Below are positions 20,719 through 36,246 of a stretch of 64,000 nt of DNA, one piece after another. The translations under genes and the position numbers were made by a program. Source of the stretch: Trametes villosa (taxonomy: Eukaryota > Basidiomycota > Agaricomycetes > Polyporales > Polyporaceae); contig PUDQ02000032.1 of the NCBI GenBank assembly GCA_002964805.2, positions 496,001 to 560,000 on the forward strand, written 5' to 3'. The notes beneath the pieces are model-generated. The model was not told the origin of the DNA. It saw only the letters and a program-made list of their open reading frames with translations, and ran no database searches. Every line of letters starts with the position of its first letter. The stretch's first letter is position 1.

Positions 20719-23700
20719 ATGTCCTCCATATCTAGGCCACAATCGACGCGACCTCCTACATCGCGCCCTCCGACGGCGATGTCCCGGCCTTGGTCAGCAC
20801 ATTCGCGCCCCACCACCGCACGTCCCCAGACTGCTGCCTCATCGCGCGGCCCAGAGGGAAGTTTCATCATCGCGGTGCTCGAAGGACGTGGTGTCGGCAG
20901 AGAAGTCGGAATGGCAGCGCTTGACAAAGATACGGGACGTGTCGCTTTGATTCAGGTACCTATATGCTCCTTGTATGCGCGCGGTCTCGTTAATGGCCTA
21001 TCTGCAGCTCGCGGACTGCCCGACCTATGTGAAGACGCTGCATCAGATGCATATACACAACCCTTCCATGATTCTCGTCCCGGACACGTTTCTTTCTCTC
21101 ACTGACATATCGATGCCGGCTGGGGGCAACAAATCCCACACGACTTCCCTACTCGTTCAGTGTATCACCGACGAATTCGAAGGTGTCCCTATCGAACCCG
21201 TCATGCGCAAATACTGGAATGAGAACGCAGGTTTGGTGGATACTACTCTCATGTGCCAACTATCGCTGAAGTCCTATACCAGGGCTGGAGTTTGTCAACC
21301 AGCTCACCATAGACGACGACGAGCGTGCAGCTACTCTCGTAGCGGTCTCCAATAAGTCAGTATATGCGCATATATGCGCTCCATGGGTCCTCTCCTGACT
21401 GTTACAAGATACTATGCCCTTTCGGCTGCGAGCGCCTTGTTCAAGCATGCCGAGCTCAGACTCAACACCCGATATGTTGCCAACTCCCTCCTCATACGTT
21501 ACACGCAGGTAGAGGGAACGATGCTGATCGACTCCGGCACTGCCCGAAACCTGGAGCTGGTAGGCAACATGTCGGCGAGGAAGAGCGCACATTCACTGTT
21601 CGGGTAAGCCCTCGGGCATCCTATATGACGCTGACGCTGACATGCAAAATCTAGCCTGCTCAACCATACATTCAGCCCCATGGGTTCTCGCCTCTTGCGA
21701 GTTAACATACTGGCACCTATCACAGGTTAGTAGCGATTCACTCTTCGGGCGGTTCATTCTGACATCCTTGCACCAGTGAAATCGGCACTCGAAGCTCGTC
21801 TTGACGTGGTAGAGGGTAAAAGCGTTCACCACTAATCTTCAGCTGGCTTCGCTCAATCCCCTCGCAGAGTTGATCCAGACTGAAGATCGTTTTAACGAAG
21901 TCAAGAACGCGATGAAACCTCTCAACAAACTCGACCTCGACAAGCTCATAAGCTCGGTAAGGAACGCCGCACTCGCCTCCTGGTGATATCCTGAAGTGCA
22001 TGTATGCGATTAGCTGGCTTCCTCCGAAGTCCGCGAGACGAGCAGCGCGAAATCCGCCTCCGCACGCGTCGCCCAGATGCTGAACCTGCGGAACATCGTC
22101 CAAAGCTTGCCCCGTCTTGCCAAGGCACTCGAAGGCAGCCGGGCTCAGCTCCTACAGATCATTGCCGAGGTGCGTTTCGTGTCAATATCGTGCCATGGTA
22201 TCTCGCCAGAAGTAATGGATCTCGAAGATGATATCGGACGAGCGATTGTCCAAGATCGACGAGCTCGTGCGAGACAGCCTCAACGAGGAGGCTGCTCCTG
22301 CAAAAGTAAGGGCTTTCTATCAAGGCCTACGGTCGAGAAGCTTAACAACTTCTTAGGGTGGTCTGAACGCTGTGAACGCTCGCGTATACGCAGTCAAGGT
22401 GAGTTTACGCTGGCGGTGCTATCAACGTCTCAGCCTAACGCGACCGTGTTAGGCGAACTATAATCGCCTCTTAGACGTTGCTCGCGAGACGTACAAGGAG
22501 AACGTGGGGGACATCTACGCCTTGCGCGGCCGCCTTGCCGAAGAGCACGACCTCCCACTCACCCTGGTCTACCGCGATGCCGACGCGGGGTTCGTCTTCG
22601 CACTGAAGAAGACGGACTTGAGTGATGCAGGCGGTGAGCTGCCTCGAGGATTCATAGACGTCACCGCACAGAAGGGGCGTCTGGTATTCTCTACCATCGA
22701 ACTGGTAAGCACATATCGCATTTGCATCCTAACTAACAGCGCTGAGACGTTCAACAGAAAAAGAGGAATGCGAGGATGAAGGACGCGTTGGACGAAACAC
22801 TCATCCTCAGCGACAAGTACCTCTCCCATCTTTGCGCCGCTGCGATGCGTATTGACAACATTATACAGGATCATCCAAGATCTCACCGACGATATCGTAG
22901 TGGATATCGGCGCTTTGTACAAAGCCTCAGAAGCCGTTGCGCTGCTGGATGTGCTATGGTCTTTCGCCCATGCTTCGATTTGTACGTGAATATCTCGAAC
23001 GGCTGCGTGTGCAATCACTGACGGTCGCACGGGTTAGTGCGTAACTACGGTGAGCCAGCATTTCTTGGCGGAAGGGCAACTAGTACTAAGCTGTTGTGCT
23101 AGTCCGCCCAGAATTTACAGGGACACTCGCTATCAAGGGAGGCAGGCACCCTGTACTCGAAAGCGTCCAGTCTGCTGGAGCAATGGTCCCGAACGACGTG
23201 TACTGCTGTGAAGCGTCTTCCTTCCAAATTGTCCAAGGGCCTAAGTATGTCCCTTCTCGGATACGTCTTTGTGCAGCCGATCTGAAGATTGCTACACAGC
23301 ATGTCGGGGAAGAGCACATACTTGAAGCAGATCGCGCTCCTTAGCGTGATGGCCATGTGTGGTTGCTTCGTGCCAGCCGAATACGGCTCCTTCCAGTTTG
23401 TCGTTCTCGCACGCTTGTGCTCTCCTTGACTCTAATACGACTGCGGTTTGATCAGCATTCAAGACGCACTCCTGACACGGCTATCAAACGACGACGATCT
23501 GGAGAAGAGTCTGAGCACCTTTGCAAACGAGATGGCATCGACGGCGATGATCCTCGGTCTCTCTGCTTCTCCACTCGAGCTTCTCGCGGGTTAGCTAAAT
23601 CTCGGCTTTCTGTACTAGGTTTGGCCACCGTGGACTCGCTTGTCTTGATAGACGAGGTCGGGCGTGGCACATCCGTCAGGGAGGGCGTGGCCATCTCACA

Positions 23701-24612
23701 TGCCATTGCGGAGGAGTTGATTAGGCTCAAGGTACGTAGCGCTTTTTCCCTGGAGATATACTAAGCTCATGCGTCTCCTCAATCAAGCCCTTCGTATTCT
23801 TCGCAACGTAGGTCGCTGTGTGCTGCTCTAGATGTCACCGCGCTCACGCGTCATGGAATCAAGTCACTTTGCAGAGCTCACTACGACGCTGTCACGCCAG
23901 CCTTCTGTAGTCAAGTATGCGCTCGGTACTTGCTATGTTCGGTGCTGAAAGTTTTTGTTGTTGCAGCTTGCATCTTTCAGTCCAGGTCAGCCATCATACC
24001 GTCGCCATCATCCGTGCATCCTCTCATGGTGCCGTGGTAGAAATCACGTCCCACGGCTTCCAAGTTCGGGATGACCTTCCACTACAAGTAAGTCGTGATA
24101 CAGTAGTCCATGCTACTTTCTGAACTGCTTGTAGGATAATCGACGGTGCTCCGGAGACGTTCGACCACTACGGTGATACACCGTCTTCCAGGGTTTGTCG
24201 TGCTCTACGCTCACCACTTTTCAGGCCTCGACCTTGCACGACTGGCCGATCTCCCCCCGCCTGTCGTCGCCGAGGCACGGCGCGTTGCCGAGTACCTGAC
24301 CGAACAAGAAGATAGGGACCGGGAGCAAAGCCGTACGAGCAAGCTAGCGGTGCGGCGCAAGGCCCTACTCCGGGTAATCCCTCGTCGCTCTCTTCTTCAA
24401 CCGATCAAGCTCTGAACTACTCTGGCTATCTCGCACTACGCTCTTCTGGACAATTGAACACGGATACGGAAACGCTATCTGGGTCTATTTGGCAGCTCCG
24501 CACTCAACTGGGACAGGCTCTCGACCACTCGACTCTCCCGGCCGACGAACTTGCTGCATATCTTGTACGCTTCCAGAAGGATATCATGGCGGTCCTCCAA
24601 GATACGATGTGA
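20719..24612 (+). CDS. msh4: MutS homologue MSH4, meiotic recombination
   Basis: MSH4 pairs with MSH5 to stabilise Holliday junctions and promote crossovers in meiosis. The start at 20719 gives a Ser/Arg/Pro-rich leader ([17 protein letters not shown]) followed by [20 protein letters not shown], typical of MSH4, which lacks the mismatch-binding domain I. Well over ten short exons follow with the core and clamp helices. The ATPase is intact: Walker [17 protein letters not shown] is recreated by splicing at 23244, Walker B is [11 protein letters not shown], and the later motifs [16 protein letters not shown] and [16 protein letters not shown] are in order. The end at 24612 gives [15 protein letters not shown]. 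No frame break was found, so a working meiotic gene is likely. Confidence 0.93.
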
Positions 24613-25203
24613 TCATTAATTGTAGCTGTATTCAGATATCGTTCTTGTGGTGACAATATGAAGGCGGACCGTGCATCCGTACTTAGATATCCTTGACTGT
24701 CATTGACTACACGGATGTCGTGACTGTCATATATTGATGACGCATTTGCAATGGAGGGCTTCGACTTGGACTGTCCAGATATGCAGGCGTATGATTAGAA
24801 CCTCTGGGCGAGCAACACTGCAGATGCGTTCAAGAAGTGTGGAAGAGTAGACGTCGGTGGAAAGGCCGTTGTTCTCTGCTTCTGACGCTGCGCCACTCTC
24901 ATCTCATCACATTCACAGTACAAATTAATGCTTGTCAGAATAAATTGAATCGTCAGCGCGTCAGCGCAAGCGTAAGGGAGGAACCAACGTTTGTGCGCAG
25001 CGTCTTGGACGAGAGCCTGAATCAGGACACCTTCCATACCGGGACGCCCCCGGAGCTTAGGGCCGGGTGACGTCATGCACGTGCTCCCCCGCATCTGGAG
25101 AGGATCTGAGGCAGGGCTCGCCGGACTCGGAGAGCCTCGACAGCCCATCGCTCTATCAGCTACCACCACCATCCCCTCCACCCACACCTGACCCACAACC
25201 ACC
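24613..25203. other. Intergenic region MSH4-F-box gene
   Basis: A minus-strand ORF at 24795-25256 has no recognisable features and overlaps the start of the F-box gene. Otherwise nothing is seen. Confidence 0.5.
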
Positions 25204-26112
25204 ATGAGTCTACTACAAGGCGTACTACGCACGAAGACACTCGAGTCGCTCGACAAGCAGCTCGGCTCGCACGCGGATTCTCACGACCGGGACGACGACG
25301 ACGAAGAGCTCGTGAACGTCGTGCGTAGAATTTTTTCGGTTACAGTTTGAACTACGGTCTCTGACCTCTCACTAGGTCTCTCACCCCGGAACGCCCTCGC
25401 AGTCTCGGCCGGCTTCTCGTCCTGGCTCCCGCGCACAATCCCCCACCCGCAGAGGGGCACGCCCAAGCCCCCTCCAGCCCATCACTGCCCAGAAACCGAA
25501 CTCGACGGATCCCTTGCGGGCTTTCCCTACGGATGTCTCTCAGCGTATCTTCTCGCAACTGTCCATTCGGGACCTTTCGCGGTGCTCGCGGGTGTCGAAG
25601 AAGTGGAACAAGAGCCAGACGTTGAATTATGGTGAGCATGACTCAGGTGCGGGAGGAGAGGGCGCAGGGTTGCTGACTAAGGGCGATGTAGTGTGGTTCC
25701 AGCACTATCGGAAGGAGAACTTCCACGACGAGAGCTTGCCTCCGGGCAAGTGGACGAAACGCGAGTCTAAGCAGAACTGGGTATGTTTACGGTTTCATGA
25801 TATCCTGTGGCTAAGCCCGTACTGAGCGCCCATTTCCTCCAGCGTACCATTTTCCTTGGAAGCGTGCCCACCCGCGCTCCCCCTAGCCTCTCCCGCTCCG
25901 GGTATGAGTCTCCTCGCTCGGGCCAACAGACTCCCCGAGAGATCCGTGAAGAGCAGTGGAAGCAAGAGGCGGAGGGTACAACGAGGCCTTCCAAGGTCGA
26001 GATGCGCGAGATGTACAAGGAGCTCGGCGGTAGGAAGTCGCGAGGCAAAGGCAAGCTCGGCGGCACCGGCGGCATGCGCGATCGCGGCGGTTGGGGCAAC
26101 GACGAGTTCTAA
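25204..26112 (+). CDS. F-box protein
   Basis: F-box proteins dock substrates on SCF ubiquitin ligases through Skp1. The start at 25204 gives MSLLQGVLRTKTLESLDKQL and an acidic end to exon 1. Exon 2 is a Ser/Pro/Arg-rich linker and then the F-box: PLRAFPTDVSQRIFSQL, followed by SIRDLSRCSRVSKKWNK, with the usual leucine/proline start and the C-x-x-V-x-K-x-W end. After it, VWFQHYRKENFHDE and KWTKRESKQNW, then a Gly/Arg/Lys-rich tail that includes KVEMREMYKELGGRKSRGKG and ends GGWGNDEF. Three or more introns join in frame. There are no LRR, WD40 or Kelch repeats, so the substrate-binding part is unknown. Confidence 0.82.
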
Positions 26113-26491
26113 AGCCTCCTATCCTTCCCCTGGTCGTCCAAAGAGACGGCAAAGACACGACCGCAACGACTTGTAGCTTGGATTCGGATCCGGACTGTAT
26201 AGTATTCATATGTGCCCTATGTAGAACTAGATGCATGTACCCCTGCCCGCCTTACAGCGGCTTGAAGAGTCCAGCTAATTGGAATGTATTACTCCTGTCG
26301 TTACACTCGCCGGCACCGCGAAGATGCATTCGCAGGAGGTGGTGGGATCGAGATCCGGTGTCGATCTCGGTTCGAGGAAGCGGTGAGCATCCGAACTTGG
26401 AAGCAGTTGGTTCGTTCAGAACCACCACCTCCTTCCTCTCCACTCCCTGCTCCCTTCACTCCCCGAGTCATAGACGTGCACACTATACAGG
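26113..26491. other. Intergenic region F-box gene-pseudokinase
   Basis: The 379 bp hold the 3' flank and promoter. A short ORF from 26284 is open but is out of frame with the pseudokinase exons, so I left it out. Confidence 0.5.
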
Positions 26492-29400
26492 ATGTCCTCG
26501 AGGAAATCACCGCGGCTCGCCAATTCGCCGCTCCAGACGGTATGTAGAGCTGCGTCCCGCCACGTGAGGTAGAACAGAGACCAAGTATACGCTTCTGACA
26601 CTACGGTCTTCATCCTCCAGGTATTCGAAGATTCACAGCCGGAACCTCGTATGTCCCCTCTGTCGCGCGGAACGTCATACGGAGAGACGTTGTCCTCGAC
26701 ACAGACTCTTCTCACGCAGGTGTGCATCGCGCCTACTGTATTGTCAAGTGAACGACTCAACTGACACTGCCCATGCGACTAGCAGTCACTCCCGCGAGTC
26801 AAGAGCTTGGAGCATGTCGTTGCCTCAAGATCGCATCTCAGTGTGGACTCTGTGCCCGGTTGGAGAGGCAGCAGTATATCACACGACTCGAGCTTCGAAG
26901 TCGACGTGAGTTTCAAAACCCCCACTGCACTCGACGTACTGGACTAAGGTGGCTTTCTGTCCTTCAGCAGGTTGGCGACATCCGAACAGTCGACTCAGGA
27001 TGGCTCGATGACGATGTCGAGGTACCCACTCCAAGCAGTGTTCATCTCAGAACCGCGTTTTGACGCTGCGGGATGCTAGGAAGTCATGGTGGTCAAGAAG
27101 AAGAAGCGCAAGCCACTCAGCGTCATCATCGAAGCCACAGAAGGCCTCCCTCGAAGCCCCCTCAAAGTAAACGTTTCCTCTCACGGAAAACATCATCCAT
27201 AGCTCACTGGCTTCCACAGACTACCAAACTAACCAGCGCGGTCGACGCGTCGAGCTTCGAATACATCCGGACCCTGAACGTCGGGGAAACCGGAGAGTCT
27301 ATCCTTGCACGCAAGACAGACACCGGCAAGGTGCACACCGTCAAGCTCGTCAGAAAGTCGGGGTACAACGCAGCGGGGCTTGCTGAGCGTATCACCGCTG
27401 AACAGAAGATACTCCGGGTGTCGACGGAGTGCTGCGTTCCGTTTGTCGCAAGCTTGTTTTGGAGCTTTGAAGACGAACGCGCGATGTACCTTGTCATGGT
27501 GAGTGTCTCCACATATGTTCGAGACCTGATGCTAATTACCGCGTCCTAGGACCGGACCGATGGAAGGAATCTGCGCACGGTAGTAGAGACCCAAGGGCCG
27601 TTACCTCCTCATGAAGCGGTACTATGCGCCGCCGAGCTAGTGAGTACCAGCGCACACGGTGATATACCTGTTCTGAATATGCTTTCTCAGGTTGAAGGCA
27701 TATCCGGGCTGCACGCCCTCGGGATCGTTCACACTTCGCTGAAGCCTGAAAGCGTCCTCGTAGGTGAGGACGGGCATGTGTTCATTTCCGACTTCGACGG
27801 TTCCGCCTTTCTTCACGACGATGTCGAAAGGCACTTGCGGCCCCAGGTTGTTCCCTCTGTGTCGTCTCTGGGATATCAAGCTCCGGAGATTTTACTCGGC
27901 TGGGAGCACGACTACGCCGTCGACTGGTGGAGTTTCGGGCTGGTACTGTTTTGGGCAGCAACAGGAAACGTACGTTGTACTACTGCCAATTGTCCAAAAA
28001 TCGCACTGAAAGCCGTGTGCGCCCTCAGCATCCGTTCGTAAGTATCAGCGAGATGGAGCACCCTGCCATCGTCCGGAGTAAAGTCCTCCATGCGACATTA
28101 TCGGGATACCGCCTGGGCATGGAGGAAGACATGTATCAGCTGATTACACGAGTACGTCCCCCATTGCTGGTTAATTCCTGCGTGCTTACTCTGTGGCCTT
28201 GCAGTGTCTTCAACGGAATCCCGCGCTTCGCATCGATGGTCCTGGAGCACGAATGCACGCATACTTCCATGGCATGTGAGTCCTGTTCCCTGCCGTTGGC
28301 GATACAGCCTGCAGCTGAAGCGTACCCCCTTGTAGTAGCTGGGAAGACATCGCGACCAAGCAGATTGAAGGTAATCCGGAATTTGCATCCCTCGCCTCTG
28401 TTGGATGTACTAACAGTATCAAAGCCCCGTTTGCCCGGCATGAACATCCTGTTCTGCAAGACCTTGACGAGCACGAAGAGCTTGAGGACAACCCCGTTCT
28501 CGTACCTACTCAGTCGGCTGATTCCTTCGCTTTCAACTGGCAACATCTTGCTTCACCATTTGGCGCTTCTGTCTCCTCTGAAATCTCGGGGACTCGAGGA
28601 AACCTCCAGGCTCTACGGAATGACTACGGCCTGAGCGACGTCACGGTCAAGCCTCAGGACTTTGCGAAGTCTTCCCCTGCGCTCGACAGTCCAGCACCCG
28701 ATGATGGCACACCGGAAAGGCAAGATTCGGAGACCTTATCTGGGGAGTTTGGGACGCTTCCAGCTGGGGTCTCTGGGGCCTCTGCTAAGATCGGAAACCT
28801 ACGGCGATACTCTAGCCTCAACTTCGACCTGCAGAGCTCGGCTTCTGGGATGTCTCTCGGAGCTGCCGCTGAGGAACTTGCTGGTGAACCTATACCGTCT
28901 CCTGTGCAACTACGCCACGCTCGGTCTTTCCTGGGACTATCTCTCGGGAGCACCGATGACTCTCTGAACGCCCCCAGCTGGACGAGCAAACTCCGGAACC
29001 GACGGACGCGCGCGGATACGCCTCCCCTGCCCATCCCCGTCCCCGCGCCAGAGCTGCCCAAAGGCGTGCGCCAGATGGGGAACGGGATCGGCTACACGAG
29101 ACGGGCAGACGTGCGCCGTTCGGTCCTGACGCTTGCGAGCCTTACCCCTAGGACGTGCCAGGCGATGTTCAGCGGGCGGCTCCCTCGGTTCGGCGGGAAG
29201 CGCAAGCAGAAGGACGCGGAGGCCCTACATGACGGCGCTCGGCACGAAGACGTGAATGGAGAAGACGACGCCGAGGACCCGATGGACGAGGTCATGCGCG
29301 AGATATACGGGGACGACTGGGCGGGCGGGACCTCGCCGGACGCCCCAGGCACCCACGCTGGACCGAGTCGCAGGTCGGGAAACGGTGTGCGAGATGGCGG

Positions 29401-29530
29401 GAGGGTCGGACTTGGCTGGGCTGATCCAATGGCGCGGTATGGGACGCCTCCTGTGGACGCGTCGTTTGCGGGTGCGGATAGTACGCTGAGGCTGGTGTCT
29501 CCGTCGACTCCTCGGCTCGGTCTGTACTAG
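26492..29530 (+). CDS. AGC-like protein pseudokinase
   Basis: The start at 26492 (MSSRKSPRLANSPLQT) and the following exons join in frame through VFEDSQPEPRMSPLSRG, SFEVDVGDIRTVDSGWLDD and VMVVKKKKRKPLSVIIEATE to a kinase-like domain from about residue 150. The domain keeps the ATP-site lysine (HTVKLVRK), the alpha-C glutamate (ITAEQKIL), an APE motif (GYQAPEILLG) and DWWSFGLVLFW. However the catalytic loop reads GIVHTSLKPESVLV where AGC kinases have YRDLKPEN, so the catalytic Asp (now Ser) and the metal-binding Asn (now Ser) are lost; DFG reads DFD. Phosphotransfer is therefore unlikely. A long disordered tail follows, ending around TPRLGLY. The lineage (S6K/PSK-like AGC) is inferred from the domain style only. 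Confidence 0.82.
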
Positions 29531-30147
29531 TCGTTCTATGTCTTGGAAATTTGGTTTCCTTAGAATATTAATCGGGTTCAAGTCTCCTGCACACTACACG
29601 GGGAATGCCTTTGTGATCTCGTAAAACCATCCACGGTGCGGGCAGACCCATGGGGGGAAGGAAGTTGTGAAGCAAGAACGGCGGCGGAAGGCCGGTCCGG
29701 AGGTTGTTCGCCCGGCGCGCGGCGAAGGCGCGAGCTACCGTGCGCGTTGAATTGGCAGTTCGCGCGCCACGGCCAGCCCAAGAGCATAGCTAATTGCGGG
29801 CTGGCGGCGCGATACATTGGCACTTTATGAAGCTGAGAGTTGCACGCCAAGGACTCTTGAATGAATGTAAGGGAGGGTGACATTGACAGTCCACTCAATC
29901 AATGTCCTTGCAAATGGCCGCCACCGCGTATGAAACCCAGATCACGTCTTTCTCTATAACCACCACGACGAGAACTCAGCTCACTCGCCTCTTGCTTCCG
30001 AATCACGCGTACTGACGGAGATACACCGTGTGCTGCTCGATACCATCTCTCAGCCTCCAGGCTCGCACCTACTCGACTCGTCCGCGATCGCTTGTGCCAA
30101 GGCGAGCGGAGGTTCACGAAGACCACAGCGAAGCGCAACGCAGCCTC
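29531..30147. other. Intergenic region pseudokinase-MYST gene
   Basis: The 617 bp carry the pseudokinase 3' flank and the upstream region of the acetyltransferase. No element recognised. Confidence 0.5.
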
Positions 30148-32471
<2,324 letters not shown>

Positions 32472-33101
32472 CCCCCACCCCAGTGGCGGCTCTGGACGGA
32501 TGGGGTGGACCCTGAGGAAGGCGGCATAGTTCGGGCCCTCGGGGAGGAGGATGATCATGGGTTGTAGGCGTGTGTGTACGCTTGTATGAAGGCGTGCGAT
32601 GGTAATTGAGATACTGGCCCGACCTCCCGAGTATGTCGTGCAACAATCAGTGATTGCTGCGTCTTCTGTGCGAACAGTTCAGCAACAGAGGTACTTCTGA
32701 AAGGGCGATTGTGCGAATCCCCATGTCGCAAGGATAATTATAGCGGGCAGGGCTACGAACCTTACACCCTGCAGTGGCGTTTTGCTAGCGTCGCTATTTT
32801 CATCGAATCTTAGGTCACACACCAGGGATGGACGTACTCCGGGCTTATGCCATTCGCAGCCGTTCTCAACAGAGTTGATAGTGTACATCGATTCAACCGA
32901 GCGCGATTATCATCCTGCGAGAGTAACCTGCAACAGCTCCGTGCTGCGGACGGAGATGACATCGAGAAACCGTGTAGAAAACATGCGGCATGGGCTTGCG
33001 TACTGATCGTGGGGCGTGCATAGCATAGGATACAGAGTACGAGTATAGCGGCGGTGGGTGGGACGGGCGTGAGGGCTGAGGGGGGAAGGGATGTCTCCTG
33101 T
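32472..33101. other. Convergent intergenic region MYST-eL19
   Basis: The 630 bp are the 3' flanks of two converging genes. Short ORFs only; nothing recognised. Confidence 0.5.
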
Positions 33102-33806
33102 TTACTGGAGGACGGGCGCGTCGTGCTCGACGGCGAGGATCGCCTGCCTCTTCTCCGCCACACGCGCAGCGCGACGCTCGCGGGCAGCCTGAGAGGGTTG
33201 TGAGACCTTACAAAAGTTTATCAACTCTGATCAAACGCACCTTGTTCTTGACACGGCGGGCCTCCATCTGGTCGGAGAGGACCTTGGTACGGGACTTCTC
33301 GGCCTTGGCCTTGTGGATGTACTCCATGAGGACACGCTTGTTCTTGAAGACGTTACCCTTGGACTTCTGGTAGAGCGAGTGGTAGCTGTGGAGCGCGGGC
33401 GCCTGCATAAATCGCCCGTCGCGTGCTGAGAAAACGCATCGTAGACTCACAGGTGCTTGTCGATCTTGCCCGCCTCCCGGTACTTCCTCAACAGCCGACG
33501 CAGAACCCGCTGCCTCCTCATCCACTGGACCTTCGTGGGCATACGGGCATCGGCGGTACCCTTCCTCTTACCGGGGCCGGTGTGGCGACCCTTGCGCTTC
33601 GCGGCGAGGAGGTCCCGGGTGCGCGCACGCGAGTGAACGGTCGTGGGCTTGATGATGATGCGGCCGTCCTTGATGAGCTTCTTGACGTGAGTGCGCGAGT
33701 TGGCGTTTCCGATCTCAGCCTGCTCATTGGGGTCGAGCCAGATTTTTCTCTTGCCGACGCCCGAGACGGATGCGGCAAGGCGCTTTTGAGACCGGAGGTT
33801 GACCAT
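33102..33806 (-). CDS. rpl19: 60S ribosomal protein eL19
   Basis: eL19 is a structural protein of the cytosolic large ribosomal subunit that forms part of bridges to the small subunit. The start at 33806 gives [20 protein letters not shown], almost the universal eL19 beginning. [18 protein letters not shown] and the basic [20 protein letters not shown] follow. An intron after KIDKHL uses the acceptor CCACAG, restoring [18 protein letters not shown]; an earlier CAG would break the frame. The second intron separates MEARRVKNK from [15 protein letters not shown], and the protein ends VEHDAPVLQ with TAA at 33102-33104. Total is about 195 residues, as usual for fungi. Confidence 0.96.
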
Positions 33807-36246
33807 GGCGGCTGAGAAAAGAACGGGCAGACGGACGAGACGAGGTCAGGGGATCGGTATGTCGTCGTCGTCGGCGACAGCGAGCTCACCTTGTTCTTGA
33901 GGAGGGTCGATAGGGAGCGTGGGCCTGCCTGAGTGTGCGACTGCTGGGCAGAGATTACGTGAGCAAAGCCACTCGGGAGGCGCCGTAACCTTATCAGCGC
34001 AGCTGTACAGCTCCGGATCAAGAGGGGTGCGGAACCTTAGTTTTGGACACCCACCTCTCTTATTCGTCGAGCCCCCGGGGACCGGGGGACCCCCTCCCCT
34101 CCCCCTCCGTATTTGTCAAGAAATGACGATATCGTGGCCCAGACTCAACGTGACTCGTTCGAAAACGCGTCGCGGTTGTGGCGTCGCAAACGCGTACGCA
34201 TTTAGAAGTCCCCAAAAGCCAGCACAAATAGCAGTTTATATACATAGCGAGCCCCGCCAGGCTCAATAGATTGAGATCACTTAGTCGATGAGAGCAGCGG
34301 AGTGTGCATTCAACGAGAACGTCGCTTTGCTGGTCTTGCCACAAACGCCCAACGAGTTAGGCGCCTGTGGCGCGTGGCTTGTCCGTGGAGGGGACAGAGC
34401 ACCCAACTTCCTCAAGTAGGCCTACGAGAATTTCGAAAGCGGCAGTGGGTTAAATGGTTGGTCTTGAACATGATGGCCATATTTTGCATACAATACAAGT
34501 TGCAGAACAGCTATCGTCGGGTCGCCCCGCACCTTAACGCGAAATGGGACCTCTGACACCGGGAGGGGGGGAGAGGTGCAGAGAGGTTGGTGTTCCCGAT
34601 CTGAATCTCGCACCCCTCTTGCTCCGGATGGTCGGGCAGACGGGCGCTCGACCCTTGGCCCGTTTGGACTTGTCTTTTCTGGGCTTGTCACTCTCCGATG
34701 CTGGTGCGCTGGGTTCTGGGGAAACGTTGCGCGACTCGATGCATCTTCGTCTCGTTTCATCTCGGGCCTTGCGCTGATTGAATTTCATCCTTCTTCCTGG
34801 TGCCCGGGGTTCCTGGGTGGGCGTCCGGCTACTTTCAAATGGCACGGGCCATTCTCTGTTGAGCTCGGCCCTCTCTGACACGCACGGCACGGTCGCAGGT
34901 CTGTCAGCCGAAGCCACTAGGGAGTGTCATACTTGCCACTCGGTAGGCCCGCTTTGTCTGCCTGCGCTGCATGGCGGGCGAGAAGACTGCGGTCTAGCCA
35001 CATTCCTGCTCCGCAGAAGGGAAATGCTGCCTCGACTTGTCTGGACGGCTCTCAGGGTGGTCCCGAGTGCGCCCGATGCTGACAAGGCGCTCTCACTGGC
35101 CAACCTCGGAGAAAGCTGGTCAGCACTCTGGGTCCCGCTGGACGCGCTGCGCAACGTCTGCGCTGGAGGCTCGCGGATTGTTCGGGAGGGCTGGGTGTGC
35201 CTGCATATTGCGGGTCGGGCAGCGTGCAATGACGCATCTCGGGCGTTCTGGACGGACGGCCGGACGGGAGAGCCAATCAAGTGGCGCAGGGATTCGATGA
35301 GTCCGGGTCTATAGCGAAAAGCCCGCTTGGGGAGATTGGTTATCTCGGACGCTCTACAGCGTCTGTGATCATACGCAGGCAGGCTTCGCTGTATTCCGTA
35401 CGCATGAGAGACGAGTTTAGCTCGGGAAATGAAGGGGCTTCTATCAGATTCGTGGCAGGAAGAGGCAGGCGGAATCAGCGGAGGGCTTGGATTCACGGGA
35501 CAGAGGTGCGGTTCTGAGACGGGACGTTCGCGCGCAGGGATCACCTCGTGTGCGACGAGAAGAGCGGCCAGGGCCGATGCCCACGGCGCCATTCGACGCG
35601 GATGTCGCCAGCGCTGTCGTAAGATGGAGGTCTGGCGGACGCGCAGACGGCTTGAGAACGTGCAGGACGGCATTGGCCCCGGCTGGACATGCGCCCGGGT
35701 CGGCGACAGTAGCGCTGTGGCCGTCGGCAGGGGCAGCAGGCCCGCGCAGTGTCCGCGTCCGCGTCCGGTGCGTCAGCTGGGGACGGCGAGGGCAGGGAGG
35801 AGTCGGACGGAGGGCGGGCGTGCCGGAGAGACAAAAGATAGACGCCGGATTAGCTGGCTGAGATGAGCGAGGGGGCTTAGGTAAGCGATGGATAAAAACG
35901 AAAGGGGGGTGGCGCTGCAGACGGTTTTGCTCCGGTTCGTCTGCTGCAGCCCACAGTCCGTCTCAGCCCTCCTTCCCTCTCAAGCCCCCAGCTCCCGGCA
36001 TATCTCCCCCGGCGAGTGGGCACGTCCCTCGCGCCTCTCGCCTGCACTACCCGCCTTTTGTCCCCCCTCAACCCACTCTCTACACCCAATACCGTCATGA
36101 TATCTCAATAAACACGTTCCCGCCCGACGACCACAGCTCCATTCGCTCGTCAGCTCTCTTAATCTCCCGTCCCTCCCATCGCCCTCCACCTCTCTCCCCG
36201 TTCACGCGCAACGATTCCGCCCAGCCAACGCTCACACCCCCCACCC
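33807..36246. other. Gene-poor 2.4 kb between eL19 and the HAL-type kinase
   Basis: The first part is the promoter and probably an intron-bearing leader of eL19. Around 34060-34115 there is a C/G homopolymer-rich patch. Two overlapping ORFs on opposite strands (34778-35314 on +, 34927-35673 on -) have no recognisable features and unlikely composition. From about 35960 to 36246 the + strand is CT-rich, as in fungal leaders, and probably belongs to the kinase mRNA. I see no tRNA, repeat or conserved protein. Confidence 0.45.

Noticed and set aside
24795..25256. 153-codon minus ORF between MSH4 and the F-box gene
   Set aside because: No features, and it overlaps the well-supported F-box start on the other strand.
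25204..26112. F-box gene plus CAND1 plus LRR-like family as a linked ubiquitin system
   Set aside because: The genes are up to 30 kb apart with unrelated genes between them, and the LRR-like proteins have no F-box; linkage looks coincidental.
34927..35673. 248-codon minus ORF overlapping a 178-codon plus ORF
   Set aside because: No recognisable motifs on either strand and no plausible intron-exon structure; probably chance in GC-rich DNA.
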